Below, in pieces: positions 1 through 8,365 of a DNA stretch of 64,000 nucleotides. The DNA lies in assembly GCF_020329505.1 (NCBI RefSeq), contig NZ_JAGKJJ010000034.1, forward strand, positions 1 through 64,000. Direction: 5' to 3'. The notes under the pieces were generated by a model. The model saw nothing but the letters and a program-made list of their open reading frames with translations, was not told the origin of the DNA and ran no database searches. Each line of letters opens with the position of its first letter. The first letter of the stretch is position 1. The DNA is from Bradyrhizobium semiaridum (lineage in GTDB: Bacteria; Pseudomonadota; Alphaproteobacteria; Rhizobiales; Xanthobacteraceae). A program made the translations under genes and the position numbers.

Positions 1-28
1 CAATGCCACGCCGATGGAGACCAAATAA
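1..28 (+). CDS. pcaH: Protocatechuate 3,4-dioxygenase beta subunit, C-terminal end only
   Basis: Only the last codons are present. The frame starting at base 2 reads NATPMETK and stops with TAA at 26-28. A tail of the form 'R-x-ATPME' is what I recall for the end of PcaH beta subunits, and the next gene is pcaG, its usual partner, starting 1 base later. The identification rests on eight residues plus context, so it is an inference. Confidence 0.5.
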
Positions 29-29
29 C

Positions 30-626
30 GTGCCGAACCAGCGTCCTGATGGCGTCACCCCGTCGCAAACCGTCGGCCCCTATTTCAAGTACGGCCTGAC
101 GCCGAATGGCGAATATCGGTGGAATGACGCCTTCACCAATAATTTGCTGACGCCTGACGTCTCGGGCGAGCGCATTCGCGTCGAGGGCAAGGTCTATGAC
201 GGCGACGGCGCCGCGGTCGTGGACTGCATGCTGGAGATCTGGCAGGCCGACGCGCAGGGCCGCTTCTGCGATCCGCAGGACAAGCGCGCGCTGCCGAACT
301 CGTCCTTCAAGGGCTTCGGCCGCGTTGGCACCGACAAGACCGGCGGCTATGCCTTCGACACCATCAAGCCGGGCTCGGTGCCCGATCCCGACGGCAAGCC
401 GCAGGCGCCGCACATCCTGCTCGCAGTGTTCGCGCGCGGCATGCTGTTGCATCTCTACACGCGCATTTACTTCGATGACGAAGCGTCAAATGCGGCCGAT
501 CCTGTTCTCGCCCAAGTGCCGGCCGATCGCCGCGCGACCCTGATCGCGAAGAAGGCTACGGGCAGCGTCTACACGCTCGACATCCATCTGCAGGGCGACA
601 ACGAGACCGTGTTCTTCGACGTCTAG
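30..626 (+). CDS. pcaG: Protocatechuate 3,4-dioxygenase alpha subunit
   Basis: This is the alpha subunit of the iron-dependent intradiol dioxygenase that opens protocatechuate to beta-carboxymuconate, the entry step of the beta-ketoadipate pathway in the cytosol. The N-terminal SQTVGPYF segment, the beta-sandwich core around VEGKVYDGDG and LEIWQADAQG, and the segment PHILLAVFARGML are typical of PcaG. About 198 residues is the usual length. I chose GTG at 30 because it follows GGAG (16-19) and sits 1 base after the putative pcaH stop; an ATG at 3 in the same frame would overlap pcaH and has no visible ribosome site. In this family the catalytic iron ligands are carried by the beta subunit. 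Confidence 0.9.
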   Translation: MPNQRPDGVTPSQTVGPYFKYGLTPNGEYRWNDAFTNNLLTPDVSGERIRVEGKVYDGDGAAVVDCMLEIWQADAQGRFCDPQDKRALPNSSFKGFGRVGTDKTGGYAFDTIKPGSVPDPDGKPQAPHILLAVFARGMLLHLYTRIYFDDEASNAADPVLAQVPADRRATLIAKKATGSVYTLDIHLQGDNETVFFDV

Positions 627-731
627 TCGTCGGCCGTAAGCCTGCCACCGCGCGCCGACAAGAGCGCGCTGATCCCATCGTCCGCATCACTGCCCGGATC
701 TTGCTGAGGCCTTCGCCGCGCCAGGTTTCGG

Positions 732-773
732 TTGACTATGCACATCCAATTATATAATATATAGGTTATATAA
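732..773 (+). promoter_or_regulatory. Promoter and probable ArsR operator
   Basis: An AT-rich island in GC-rich DNA. TTGACT at 732-737 and TATAAT at 753-758 resemble -35 and -10 boxes, with a short 15-base spacer. The palindrome TTATATAA occurs twice, at 750-757 and 766-773, with starts 16 bases apart. It lies directly upstream of an ArsR-type gene, so autorepression is likely but inferred. Confidence 0.5.
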
Positions 774-790
774 CGAAGGTGACATTAACT

Positions 791-1114
791 GTGCCCAACC
801 TCGATGCCGCTTTTTCAGCACTCGCCGACCCCACTCGCCGCGCGATCCTGGCCCGGCTCGCGCTGGGCGAGGCGACCGTGATGGAGCTGGTCGAGCCGTT
901 CGACCTGACCCAGCCCGCGATCTCCCGGCACCTCAAGGTGCTCGAGGGCGCCGGCCTGATCTTGCGCCGGGTCGAGGGCACCAAACGGCCGTGCCGGCTC
1001 GCGCCGGCGGCGGTTGCCGAAATCGATCAGTGGCTCGCAATGCTGCGGCGGGCGCTGGAATCCAACTACGACCGGCTGGACGGTGTGCTGGCCGCGATGA
1101 AGCCCGAACAGTGA
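791..1114 (+). CDS. ArsR-family winged-helix transcriptional regulator
   Basis: A 107-residue dimeric winged-helix repressor. The N-terminus FSALADPTRRAILARLALGE and the recognition-helix region DLTQPAISRHLKVLEGAGLI are classic ArsR/SmtB features. I see no cysteine cluster for metal binding, so it is probably not a metal sensor. GTG at 791 is preferred because GAAGGTGA (777-782 area) sits about 8 bases before it; GTG at 779 is the alternative. The next gene, an SRPBCC protein, begins 10 bases after the stop. Such ArsR-SRPBCC pairs are common and usually co-transcribed. The ligand is unknown. Confidence 0.9.
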   Translation: MPNLDAAFSALADPTRRAILARLALGEATVMELVEPFDLTQPAISRHLKVLEGAGLILRRVEGTKRPCRLAPAAVAEIDQWLAMLRRALESNYDRLDGVLAAMKPEQ

Positions 1115-1124
1115 AGGACAAGTG

Positions 1125-1589
1125 ATGAGCAAGCTGACGCTGACCACCGAAGGCGATCGCCACATCGTCGTGACCAGGCGCTTCGCGGCGCCGCCCGAGG
1201 CCGTCTACCGCGCGCATACCGAGCCGAAGCTGCTGCAGACATGGCTGCTCGGGCCGGAAGGCTGGACCATGCCGGTCTGCATCAGCGAGCCGCGGCCCGG
1301 CGGCAAGATCCGCTACGAGTGGACCGACGGCAAGGGCGGCGGCTTCCATCTCACCGGCGAATATCTCGAGCTCGAGCCGTTCAGCCGCATCGTCCATGTT
1401 GCGCGCATGCATCTGCCCGATCCGACGCCCGACAATCATGTCGAGACGCGCTTTGCCGCCGACGGCAGCGGCACGCTGATGGCGATGCGGATGACGCTGC
1501 CCGATGCAGAAACCCGTGCGGCGATGCTCGCCAGCGGCATGGAGCGCGGCATGGAAGCCAGCTATGCTCGGCTCGACAGCATGGGCTGA
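1125..1589 (+). CDS. SRPBCC (AHSA1-like) domain protein
   Basis: A 154-residue START/Bet v 1-like fold with a hydrophobic ligand pocket. The opening (ITEGDRHIVVTRRF-type strand, then PPEAVYRAHTEP) and the central PGGKIRYEW and YLELEPFSRIVH segments match the AHSA1 family. The cargo or reaction cannot be read from sequence. It follows the ArsR gene by 10 bases with AAGGACAAG as ribosome site, so the pair forms one operon. A GTG directly before the ATG could also serve as start. The partner regulator suggests the protein responds to, or protects against, a small hydrophobic compound, which is inference. Confidence 0.85.
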   Translation: MSKLTLTTEGDRHIVVTRRFAAPPEAVYRAHTEPKLLQTWLLGPEGWTMPVCISEPRPGGKIRYEWTDGKGGGFHLTGEYLELEPFSRIVHVARMHLPDPTPDNHVETRFAADGSGTLMAMRMTLPDAETRAAMLASGMERGMEASYARLDSMG

Positions 1590-1610
1590 GACTTCCGCAA
1601 TCGGGGGACA

Positions 1611-2462
1611 ATGCGCGATCGCTTCCTCACCGGCCTGATCGGCTATCCGATCGCGCACTCCGCCGCCCCGGCCATGCACGAGCAGGCCGCAGCAGTGCTC
1701 GGATTGCATTGCCATTATCAGCTGATCGAGGTGCCGGGCGCTGCGCGCGACGATCTGCGCGCGATGCTCGACGGCATCAGGCGGCTCGGTTTCGCCGGGG
1801 TCAACGTCACGTTTCCCTACAAGGAAGCCGTCGGCGATCTGCTGGATGAGTTGTCGGCGGATGCGCGCGCGATCGGCGCTGTGAACACCATCGTCGTCGA
1901 TGGCGCGCGGCTGGTCGGACACAACACCGACGCCACGGGCTTTGCACGCGCGGTCAAGCCGCTGCTTCCCGCCGCGCCTGATGCCGCGATCGCGCTGATC
2001 GGCGCCGGCGGCGTCGGCAAGGCGATCGCCTTCGCGCTGGTCGGGCTTGGTGCACGCGAGCTGCGCATCTTCGATGCGGATGCTGCCAAGGCTGCGCAGC
2101 TTGCGCACCAGTTGCAGGATCGTGGTGCGGTGCGTGCCGCCAGCGTCGCGGCGGCGGTCGAAGGCGCGGCCGGGCTGGTCAACGCAACGCCGGTCGGCAT
2201 GCTGCCGAGCCGCGACACGCCGGTGCCGGACGCACTGCTGCATCCGGCGATGTGGGTCGCCGACGCCGTCTACACGCCGCTCTGGACCCCGCTGCTGACG
2301 GCTGCGAAGGCCAAAGGCGCCGAGGTCATGACCGGACGCGATCTCGCGATCGGGGCCGCGGCGGATGCATTCGCGCTGTTCACCAGCAAGACGGCGCCTC
2401 ACGCCGTAATGGGAAATGCGTTCGACGCGGTGATGGCGGCGCGCTACGCTGCCTCCGCTTGA
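1611..2462 (+). CDS. Shikimate/quinate dehydrogenase family protein (AroE-like)
   Basis: A 283-residue NAD(P)-dependent oxidoreductase. The substrate domain shows NVTFPYKE, with the catalytic lysine, and NTDATGF, with the aspartate. The cofactor domain shows GAGGVGKAIAFAL, then VNATPVGM. Two details differ from biosynthetic AroE: the substrate motif reads HSAAP instead of the usual S-x-S-P, and the strand after the glycine loop ends in an acidic residue (RIFDAD) rather than the basic NRT type, which favours NAD. Beside pcaG this suggests a catabolic quinate/shikimate-like role rather than chorismate synthesis. ATG 1611 follows GGGGGA. The Gfo/Idh gene starts 19 bases downstream. Confidence 0.82.
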   Translation: MRDRFLTGLIGYPIAHSAAPAMHEQAAAVLGLHCHYQLIEVPGAARDDLRAMLDGIRRLGFAGVNVTFPYKEAVGDLLDELSADARAIGAVNTIVVDGARLVGHNTDATGFARAVKPLLPAAPDAAIALIGAGGVGKAIAFALVGLGARELRIFDADAAKAAQLAHQLQDRGAVRAASVAAAVEGAAGLVNATPVGMLPSRDTPVPDALLHPAMWVADAVYTPLWTPLLTAAKAKGAEVMTGRDLAIGAAADAFALFTSKTAPHAVMGNAFDAVMAARYAASA

Positions 2463-2481
2463 GGACGCGGAGAGAATCCCA

Positions 2482-3651
2482 ATGACAACAATCAGGATCG
2501 GTCTGGTCGGCTGCGGCTTCGTGTCGGAGCTGCATATGTATGCCTATCGGCGCGTCTATGGCGTCGACGTCGCGGTCAAGGCAGTCGCGGCGCGGGGCGA
2601 CCACGTCGTCGAATTCGCCCGCAAGCACCAGATCTCGACCGCCTATCGCAGTTTTGCCGAGCTCGTCGCCGACCGCGATCTCGACGTCATCGACATCTGC
2701 ACGCCGCCGAATCTGCACGCTGCGATGATCGTCGAAGCGATGCAGGCCGGCAAGCACGTGATCTGCGAAAAGCCGTTCAGCGGCTATTTCGGCCGCGACG
2801 GCGACACGGCGCCGATCGGCAAGACCGTGCCGAAAGCGCTGATGTATCAGCGCGTGATGGAGGAGATGGCGACGACCCGCGCTGCCATCGAGAAGACCGG
2901 CAGGCTGTTCATGTATGCCGAGGACTGGATCTACGCGCCGGCGGTGACCAAGACCGCGGAGATCATCCGTGCCACCAAGGACAAGATCCTGTTCATGAAG
3001 GGCGAGGAGAGCCATTCCGGCTCGCACGCCGCGCATGCCGCGGAGTGGGCGATGACCGGCGGCGGCTCGCTGATCCGGATGGGCTGCCATCCGCTGTCGG
3101 CGGTGCTCTGGCTCAAGCAGGTCGAGGCCCGCGCGCGCGGCGAAACCATCACCGTCGCCAGCGTCACCTGCGACGTCGGCAATGTCACCGCCAGCCTCAA
3201 GCCGGACGAGCGTGCCTTCATCAAGGCCAGGCCGGTCGATGTCGAGGACTGGGGCACGCTGACCGCGACCTTCTCCGACGGCACCAAGGCCACGGTGTTC
3301 TCCGGCGACATGATCATGGGCGGCGTGCGCAACCTGATCGAGACCTATACGAGCGGCGGCTCGCTGTTCGCCAACATCACGCCGAACACGCATCTGACCA
3401 GCTACCAGACCTCGGAGGAGAAGCTCGCCTCCGTCTACATCACCGAGAAGGTCGACCGTAAAACCGGCTGGCAGTTCGTCTGCCTCGAGGAGGAATGGAC
3501 CCGCGGCTATCTGCAGGAGATCCAGGACTTCATGGAATGCGTCGCCACCGGCCGTCAGCCGCTCGCCGACCTTTCGCTGGCGTATGAGACGACCAGGGTG
3601 AACTACGCGGGCTATTGGGCGGCGGATGAAGGGAGACGGGTGGTGTTGTAG
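2482..3651 (+). CDS. Gfo/Idh/MocA-family oxidoreductase
   Basis: A 389-residue NAD(P)-dependent dehydrogenase of sugar- or polyol-like substrates. The Rossmann start GLVGCGFVSELHM, the DVIDICTPPNLHA strand and the signature GKHVICEKPFSG are clear; the C-terminal half is the usual beta-sheet substrate domain. It lies 19 bases behind the shikimate/quinate dehydrogenase gene with AGGA-like GGAGAGAAT before ATG, so the two probably form one operon. Together they look like sequential oxidations of a cyclic polyol or hydroxyacid, but the substrate cannot be named. Confidence 0.85.
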   Translation: MTTIRIGLVGCGFVSELHMYAYRRVYGVDVAVKAVAARGDHVVEFARKHQISTAYRSFAELVADRDLDVIDICTPPNLHAAMIVEAMQAGKHVICEKPFSGYFGRDGDTAPIGKTVPKALMYQRVMEEMATTRAAIEKTGRLFMYAEDWIYAPAVTKTAEIIRATKDKILFMKGEESHSGSHAAHAAEWAMTGGGSLIRMGCHPLSAVLWLKQVEARARGETITVASVTCDVGNVTASLKPDERAFIKARPVDVEDWGTLTATFSDGTKATVFSGDMIMGGVRNLIETYTSGGSLFANITPNTHLTSYQTSEEKLASVYITEKVDRKTGWQFVCLEEEWTRGYLQEIQDFMECVATGRQPLADLSLAYETTRVNYAGYWAADEGRRVVL

Positions 3652-3726
3652 ACATTTGCATTGCGATTGATCGGACACCGGAGCAGCAGCGTGATTGCCG
3701 TGGTTTCACCGACATCTATGTCAGCC

Positions 3727-3858
3727 CCGTCATCCTGAGGTGCGAGCCTTGCAATGCAATTGCGCAGCTGGGCGGGCCTCGAAGGATGGATCGGCTAGAA
3801 CTGGGGCCGTGCATCCTTCGAGGCTCGCCGAAGAGGCTCGCACCTCAGGATGACGGGG
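3727..3858. repeat. Paired inverted repeat, family D copy 1
   Basis: CCCGTCATCCTGAGG at the left is mirrored by CCTCAGGATGACGGGG at the right, with inner mirrored GAGCC and GAAGGATG segments, so the unit can fold into a long hairpin. It fills the gap between two genes that converge. A second copy lies at 19994-20106. Confidence 0.8.
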
Positions 3859-3893
3859 CTGATTCCCAACACGACGCAGCAAGCGGTCGAGCC

Positions 3894-5204
3894 CTACGCC
3901 GCGTACACCGATCCCTTCGGCAGCGGGAATACCGGGTCCTGCGTCCGGATGTTGGTCGGCCACACCACGGAGATGCGCTCGCCGGCGTTCTGCATCACGA
4001 CGGGGGTCGAGCGCTCGTTCTGGCCGGCGAGCGGCGTGCCCGGCCGATAGAATTTCACGCCATAGCCCTGGATGGTGCCGCCTGCGGGGATATCGACGTC
4101 GAGCGCGGCCTTGCGGATCGCCTCGGGGTCGAAGCCGCCGTATTTTTCCTTGGCGACAGGCAGCACGTTGTTGAGCAGGATCCAGGTCTGGTTGAAGCCC
4201 ATCGAGCAGTGCGGCGGCACCTCGGTCGCCTTGGTCTTCTCGCGATAGCGCGCGACCATCACCTTGGTGAGATCGCCGACCCCGGGCGCCAGCTTGGCCG
4301 GATCGAGCAGCTGTGCCGGCACCGGATCGATGTTGCAGAAATTGTCGATATCGGCACCAAACGTCTCGCGCAGCTTGTCGAGCTGGCTGTAGCCGGCACC
4401 AGCGCCGAACAGCATCTTGAACTTCAGCCCGCTCTCGCGCGCCTGGCGCAGGAACAGGGTGATGTCCGGGTTGTAGCCGGCATGCGAGATCACGTCGGCC
4501 TTGGCGCGCTTCAGCTTGGTGACGAGTACCGACAGGTCGGGCGCGGAGGCGGAATAGCCTTCCTTGAGCACGATCTGCAGCCCGGCCTCCTTGGCGAAGG
4601 CTTCGTCGGCTGCCGCGACGCCGACGCCATAGGGGCCGTCCTCGTGGATGAGCGCCGCCTTGACGTCCTTCGGGTCCATGCCGAGCTTGGCCTTGGCGTG
4701 CTCGGCGATGAAGCTGGCAAAGGCCTGGCCGTATTGGTCGGAATGGATCTGCGCACGGAACACGTATTGCAGGTTCTTGTCCTTGAACACGGCGGTGGAG
4801 ACTGCGGTCGTGATCCACAGGATGCGCTTCTGCTGCTCGACCTTGGCGGCCAGCGGCACCGCATGAGAGCTTGCGAACACGCCGTTGAGGATATCGACCT
4901 TCTCCTGATCGATCAGGCGGTTGGCCTCGTTGATGGCGACATCGGGCTTGCTCTGGGAATCGACGTTGACCGGCGCCACCTTGTACTTGCCGCCGACGCC
5001 GCCCTTCTCGTTGACGAGATCAATGGCAATCTGGGTGCCGATCGAGGAGGCGACCGACCCGCCGGCGGCGAACGGGCCGGTGAGGTCGTAGATCACGCCG
5101 ATGCGCACCGTCTCGGCCTGCGCCTGCGCGCGTGTCCAATCGAAACTGAAAGCAGCGGCGGCAGCCGCGGATGTCTTGAGCAGCGTCCTGCGTGACGTCG
5201 GCAT
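3894..5204 (-). CDS. ABC transporter substrate-binding protein, branched-chain amino acid/amide type
   Basis: A periplasmic ligand-binding protein of about 436 residues (Peripla_BP_6 type). It starts MPTSRRTLLKTSAAAAAAFS, a twin-arginine-like signal with the SRR core, cleaved near AQAQA. The mature part begins ETVRIGVIYDLTGPFAAGG, the usual first strand of this fold. ATG at 5204 is preceded by AGGGGAGGA; longer in-frame starts run into repeat DNA and are rejected. No permease or ATPase gene adjoins it, so it is an orphan that may feed a transporter encoded elsewhere. The ligand is unknown; aromatic acids are possible given pcaG nearby. Confidence 0.88.
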   Translation of the reverse strand: MPTSRRTLLKTSAAAAAAFSFDWTRAQAQAETVRIGVIYDLTGPFAAGGSVASSIGTQIAIDLVNEKGGVGGKYKVAPVNVDSQSKPDVAINEANRLIDQEKVDILNGVFASSHAVPLAAKVEQQKRILWITTAVSTAVFKDKNLQYVFRAQIHSDQYGQAFASFIAEHAKAKLGMDPKDVKAALIHEDGPYGVGVAAADEAFAKEAGLQIVLKEGYSASAPDLSVLVTKLKRAKADVISHAGYNPDITLFLRQARESGLKFKMLFGAGAGYSQLDKLRETFGADIDNFCNIDPVPAQLLDPAKLAPGVGDLTKVMVARYREKTKATEVPPHCSMGFNQTWILLNNVLPVAKEKYGGFDPEAIRKAALDVDIPAGGTIQGYGVKFYRPGTPLAGQNERSTPVVMQNAGERISVVWPTNIRTQDPVFPLPKGSVYAA

Positions 5205-5344
5205 CGCGTCCTCCCCTGAAGCCCGCCCTTTGTGACGGATTGTGATTTTTTCGGGAGTATTGGGAGCGGGCGGGCGAAAGTCAACGCGGCTCGCAGGCGC
5301 CGCGGCTCGCTCCTTGGTAGGGGGAGTGTCACGACTGTCGTCGC

Positions 5345-5450
5345 CGTCATTCCGGGGCGCGCCTCTTGGCGCGAGCCCGGAATCCACTGGGCCGCAGATT
5401 TGATGGATGAATGGATTCCGGGCTCTCGCTTCGCGAGCCCCGGAATGACG
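5345..5450. repeat. Paired inverted repeat, family A copy 1
   Basis: The unit opens with CGTCATTCCGGGGC and ends with GCCCCGGAATGACGG; inside, GAGCCCGGAATCCA is mirrored by TGGATTCCGGGCTC. The two nested hairpin halves are the hallmark of family A, which recurs at 10665, 26483, 45526 and 49881. This copy lies between the emrB stop and the binding-protein start. Confidence 0.85.
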
Positions 5451-5456
5451 GGGAGA

Positions 5457-7013
5457 TTACTCCATCACCGCGGCATGATCCGGCGGTGCCTGCTGCGAGC
5501 GCAGCGCGGCCTTGGTCGAGCCGATCATGATCGCGAGCGGGATCGAGATCAGGATGAACAGCATCACCAGCTGGTAGTCGTGCGAGAAGGCGATGATCTG
5601 CGCCTGCGCCGCCACCATCTTGTCGGCCATGGCGCGGCCGGCGTCGGTGCTGAGGTTGATCATCCTGGAGACGTCGGGCATCTGCAGCGCGTGGTTGAAC
5701 GGGTTGATCTGCTCCGACAGCTTGGCGTAGATCCGCCGCGAGCCCTCGGTGAGCTGCGCGATCACGATCGAGATGCCGACCGAGCTCGCGACGTTGCGCA
5801 GCAGCGTCAGCATCGAGGTGCCGTCGGTGCGCAGATGGCCCGGCAGTGTCATGAACGACACCGTCGACAGCGGCACGAACACGAGGCCGAAGCCGAAGCC
5901 CTGGATCACGCTGACGACGACGATCTCGGTCGCCTGGGTCATGTCGGTCCAGCCGGTCATCTGGAACAGCGAGGCCGCGGTCAGCGCCAGGCCGGAGATG
6001 ATCAGCGTGCGCGCCTCGAAATAGCGCATCATGCGGCCGACCAGCATCATCGCCACGAAGGTGCCGATGCCGCGGCTCGCCAGCAAAAGACCGGCGGTGA
6101 TAATCGGATAGCCGATCACGTTCTGCAGGTAAGGCGAGGACAGCGCCATGGTCGAATACAGCACGAGGCCCATCACCGTCATGAACACGCAGCCGCCGAG
6201 GAAATTGCGGTCCTTGAATAGCGCGAACTGGATGAACGGCCGGTCGGTGGTCAGCGAATGGGCGAAGAAGAAATAGGCGCCGACCGCCGCGACGATGAAC
6301 TCGATCATGATCTCGTTGGATTCCAGCCAGCCGAGCTGCTCGCCGCGGTCGAGCGCGAGCTGCAGCGCGCCGATCGAGACGGCCAGCGCGCTGAAGCCGA
6401 ACCAGTCGAAGCGCAGATTGAGGTCCTGCTTGGTCTCGTCCATGAAGACGGCAAGGCCGAGCACGGTGATGGCGCCGAACGGCAGGTTGACGAAGAACAC
6501 CCAGTGCCAGGAATAGGTTTCGGTCAGCCAGGCGCCGAGCGAGGGCCCCATAATGGGGCCCATCATCACGCCCATGCCCCAGATCGACATCGCCTTGGCG
6601 CGCTCGTGCAGCGCATAGGAGTCGAGCATTACGGCCTGCGACAGCGGCACCAGCGCCGCGCCGAACACGCCCTGCAGCAGGCGGAACAGCACCATCTGGT
6701 TGATGTCCTGCGCGAGGCCGCAGAGCACCGAGGCGATGGTGAAGCCGGCCGAGCAGATGATGAAGATGCGCTTGCGGCCGAAGCGGTTGGCGACCCAACC
6801 GACCGGCGCGGTCATGATCGCGGCCGCGACGATGTAGGAGGTCAGCACCCAGTTGATCTGGTCCTGCGAGGCCGACAGCGAACCCTGCATGTAGGGCAGC
6901 GCGACGTTGGCGATGGTGGTGTCGAGCGCCTGCATGATCGTCGCCGTCATGGCGCAGATCGTCACCATGTTCCGGCGCAGGCCGGGGACGGCGGAGGGTG
7001 ACGGTGCGTTCAT
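5457..7013 (-). CDS. emrB: DHA2-family MFS drug exporter (EmrB type)
   Basis: A 518-residue inner-membrane proton-driven multidrug exporter with about 14 hydrophobic helices. MQALDTTIANVALPYMQGSL in the first helix is the DHA2 (14-TM) signature, and WVANRFGRKRIF is the loop 2-3 motif. The helix 5 region VMMGPIMGPSLGAWL fits motif C. It is the last gene of marR-emrA-emrB. In this family the exporter works with the EmrA fusion protein and an outer-membrane channel. Substrates cannot be predicted. The 185-base gap to emrA holds a palindromic repeat, unusual inside an operon. Confidence 0.92.
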   Translation of the reverse strand: MNAPSPSAVPGLRRNMVTICAMTATIMQALDTTIANVALPYMQGSLSASQDQINWVLTSYIVAAAIMTAPVGWVANRFGRKRIFIICSAGFTIASVLCGLAQDINQMVLFRLLQGVFGAALVPLSQAVMLDSYALHERAKAMSIWGMGVMMGPIMGPSLGAWLTETYSWHWVFFVNLPFGAITVLGLAVFMDETKQDLNLRFDWFGFSALAVSIGALQLALDRGEQLGWLESNEIMIEFIVAAVGAYFFFAHSLTTDRPFIQFALFKDRNFLGGCVFMTVMGLVLYSTMALSSPYLQNVIGYPIITAGLLLASRGIGTFVAMMLVGRMMRYFEARTLIISGLALTAASLFQMTGWTDMTQATEIVVVSVIQGFGFGLVFVPLSTVSFMTLPGHLRTDGTSMLTLLRNVASSVGISIVIAQLTEGSRRIYAKLSEQINPFNHALQMPDVSRMINLSTDAGRAMADKMVAAQAQIIAFSHDYQLVMLFILISIPLAIMIGSTKAALRSQQAPPDHAAVME

Positions 7014-7043
7014 TCAGTTAGTCCTGTTCAAGCGACGGGAATC

Positions 7044-7158
7044 ACCTCTCCCGCTTGCGGGGGAGGTCGGCGCGTAGCGCCGGGTGGGGCTCTTTCCACC
7101 GAACGATTCGTGGAGGGAGCCTCCGCCCCGACCCTCCCCGCAAGCGGGAGAGGGGGCG
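7044..7158. repeat. Paired inverted repeat, family C copy 1, inside the emr operon
   Basis: CCTCTCCCGCTTGCGGGGGAGG forms one hairpin and CCTCCCCGCAAGCGGGAGAGG the second, with GGCGCGTAGCGCC between. It sits between emrA and emrB, which are read in the same direction, so it will be transcribed and can fold in the mRNA. Confidence 0.85.
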
Positions 7159-7198
7159 CACTGTCTTTGCGGTCGCTGGCTCGATCGATTTTCACCCG

Positions 7199-8365
7199 TC
7201 AGTCCTGATGCGCCGCCGCCGGCGACAGCCCGAGCAGGCCGGCCAGCGTGCGGCGGTGCTTGGTGTCGATCGTGGCGTAGACGCTCATGCCCGCTTTCAG
7301 CTTCTTCACGAACGGATCGCTCTCGTCGAAGTAGATGCGGACCGGCACGCGCTGCACCACCTTGACGAAGTTGCCGGTGGCGTTCTGCGGCGGCAGGATC
7401 GCGAACTGCGCGCCGGTGCCGGGCGAGAGCGAGCCGACCTTGCCCTTGAACACGTGGTTGGGGAAGGCGTCGACGTCGAGCGTCACCTCCTGGCCGACCG
7501 CGACATAGGTGAAGTCGCTCTCCTTCGGATTGGCGTCGACCCAGGGATGATCGACGTCGATCACCGAGAACACCGGCGAGCCGGCTGAGACGAAGCGGCC
7601 GAGCTGGATCTGGTCGACCTGGGTGGCGACGCCGTCGATCGGCGCTCGCAGTACGGTGTTGTCGAGGTTGCGCTGGGCGTCGTCGAGCTTGGCCTTGGCC
7701 TGGGCGTAGGGCGGGAACTGCTCGATCGGCAGGTCGATGTCGCCGAGCAACTGGGTCTTGTCCTTGGAGATCTGCTGCTTGATGTATTGCGCGAGACTCT
7801 CGGCCGTCACCTGCGCGTTGGCGGCATTGTCGAGGTCGAGCTGCGAGCCGAAATTCTGCTTGGCCAGCGTCGACTTGCGGTCGACGTCGCGCTTCTTCAA
7901 CTCGATGCTCTGCTGGGCGAATTCGAGCATCTTGGTGTTGATTTTGATGTTGTCGACCAGATTGTCATAGGTGGTCCTGGTCTGGTCGAGCGCCGCCTTG
8001 GCCTGCGCGAGCGCGAGGCGGAACGGCACCGGGTCGATCTCGAACAGCTCGTCGCCCTTCTTGACGTGCTGGCCTTCCCTGACGATGACCTTGTCGATCT
8101 TGCCGGAGATCTCCGGCGTGATCAGCACCTTCTGCGCGCCGACATAGGCGTCGTCGGTGCCGACATAGCGGCCACCATTGAGATAGAACACGACGCCGCC
8201 GATCGCGGCGATCGTCGGCAGCACGACCAGCAGCAGCACCCGGCGATAGCGCCGCAGTCCCGCCATCAGGCGGCGGCGCGGCGCGCGGCTGGCCTTGCCC
8301 GCCGGCGCCGGCGTGTCGGGATTGCTCTTCTGCTCCGGCGCCAGTTTGAGGGCGGGTTCAGCCAT
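7199..8365 (-). CDS. emrA: HlyD/EmrA-family membrane fusion protein
   Basis: A 388-residue periplasmic adaptor anchored by one N-terminal helix (VLLLVVLPTIAAIGGVVFYL). It then shows the barrel-sandwich/lipoyl half (VIVREGQHVKKGDELFEIDP), a coiled-coil hairpin (residues about 110-220), and the second half with NTVLRAPIDGVATQVDQIQLG. It links EmrB to an outer-membrane channel. ATG 8365 overlaps the end of marR by 8 bases, so translation is coupled; a longer in-frame reading upstream lies inside marR. The start fits family length. Confidence 0.92.
   Translation of the reverse strand: MAEPALKLAPEQKSNPDTPAPAGKASRAPRRRLMAGLRRYRRVLLLVVLPTIAAIGGVVFYLNGGRYVGTDDAYVGAQKVLITPEISGKIDKVIVREGQHVKKGDELFEIDPVPFRLALAQAKAALDQTRTTYDNLVDNIKINTKMLEFAQQSIELKKRDVDRKSTLAKQNFGSQLDLDNAANAQVTAESLAQYIKQQISKDKTQLLGDIDLPIEQFPPYAQAKAKLDDAQRNLDNTVLRAPIDGVATQVDQIQLGRFVSAGSPVFSVIDVDHPWVDANPKESDFTYVAVGQEVTLDVDAFPNHVFKGKVGSLSPGTGAQFAILPPQNATGNFVKVVQRVPVRIYFDESDPFVKKLKAGMSVYATIDTKHRRTLAGLLGLSPAAAHQD

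Noticed and set aside
5204..5387. Longer N-terminus for the orphan binding protein
   Set aside because: The extension covers repeat family A DNA and lacks a ribosome site; ATG 5204 starts a good signal peptide after AGGGGAGGA.
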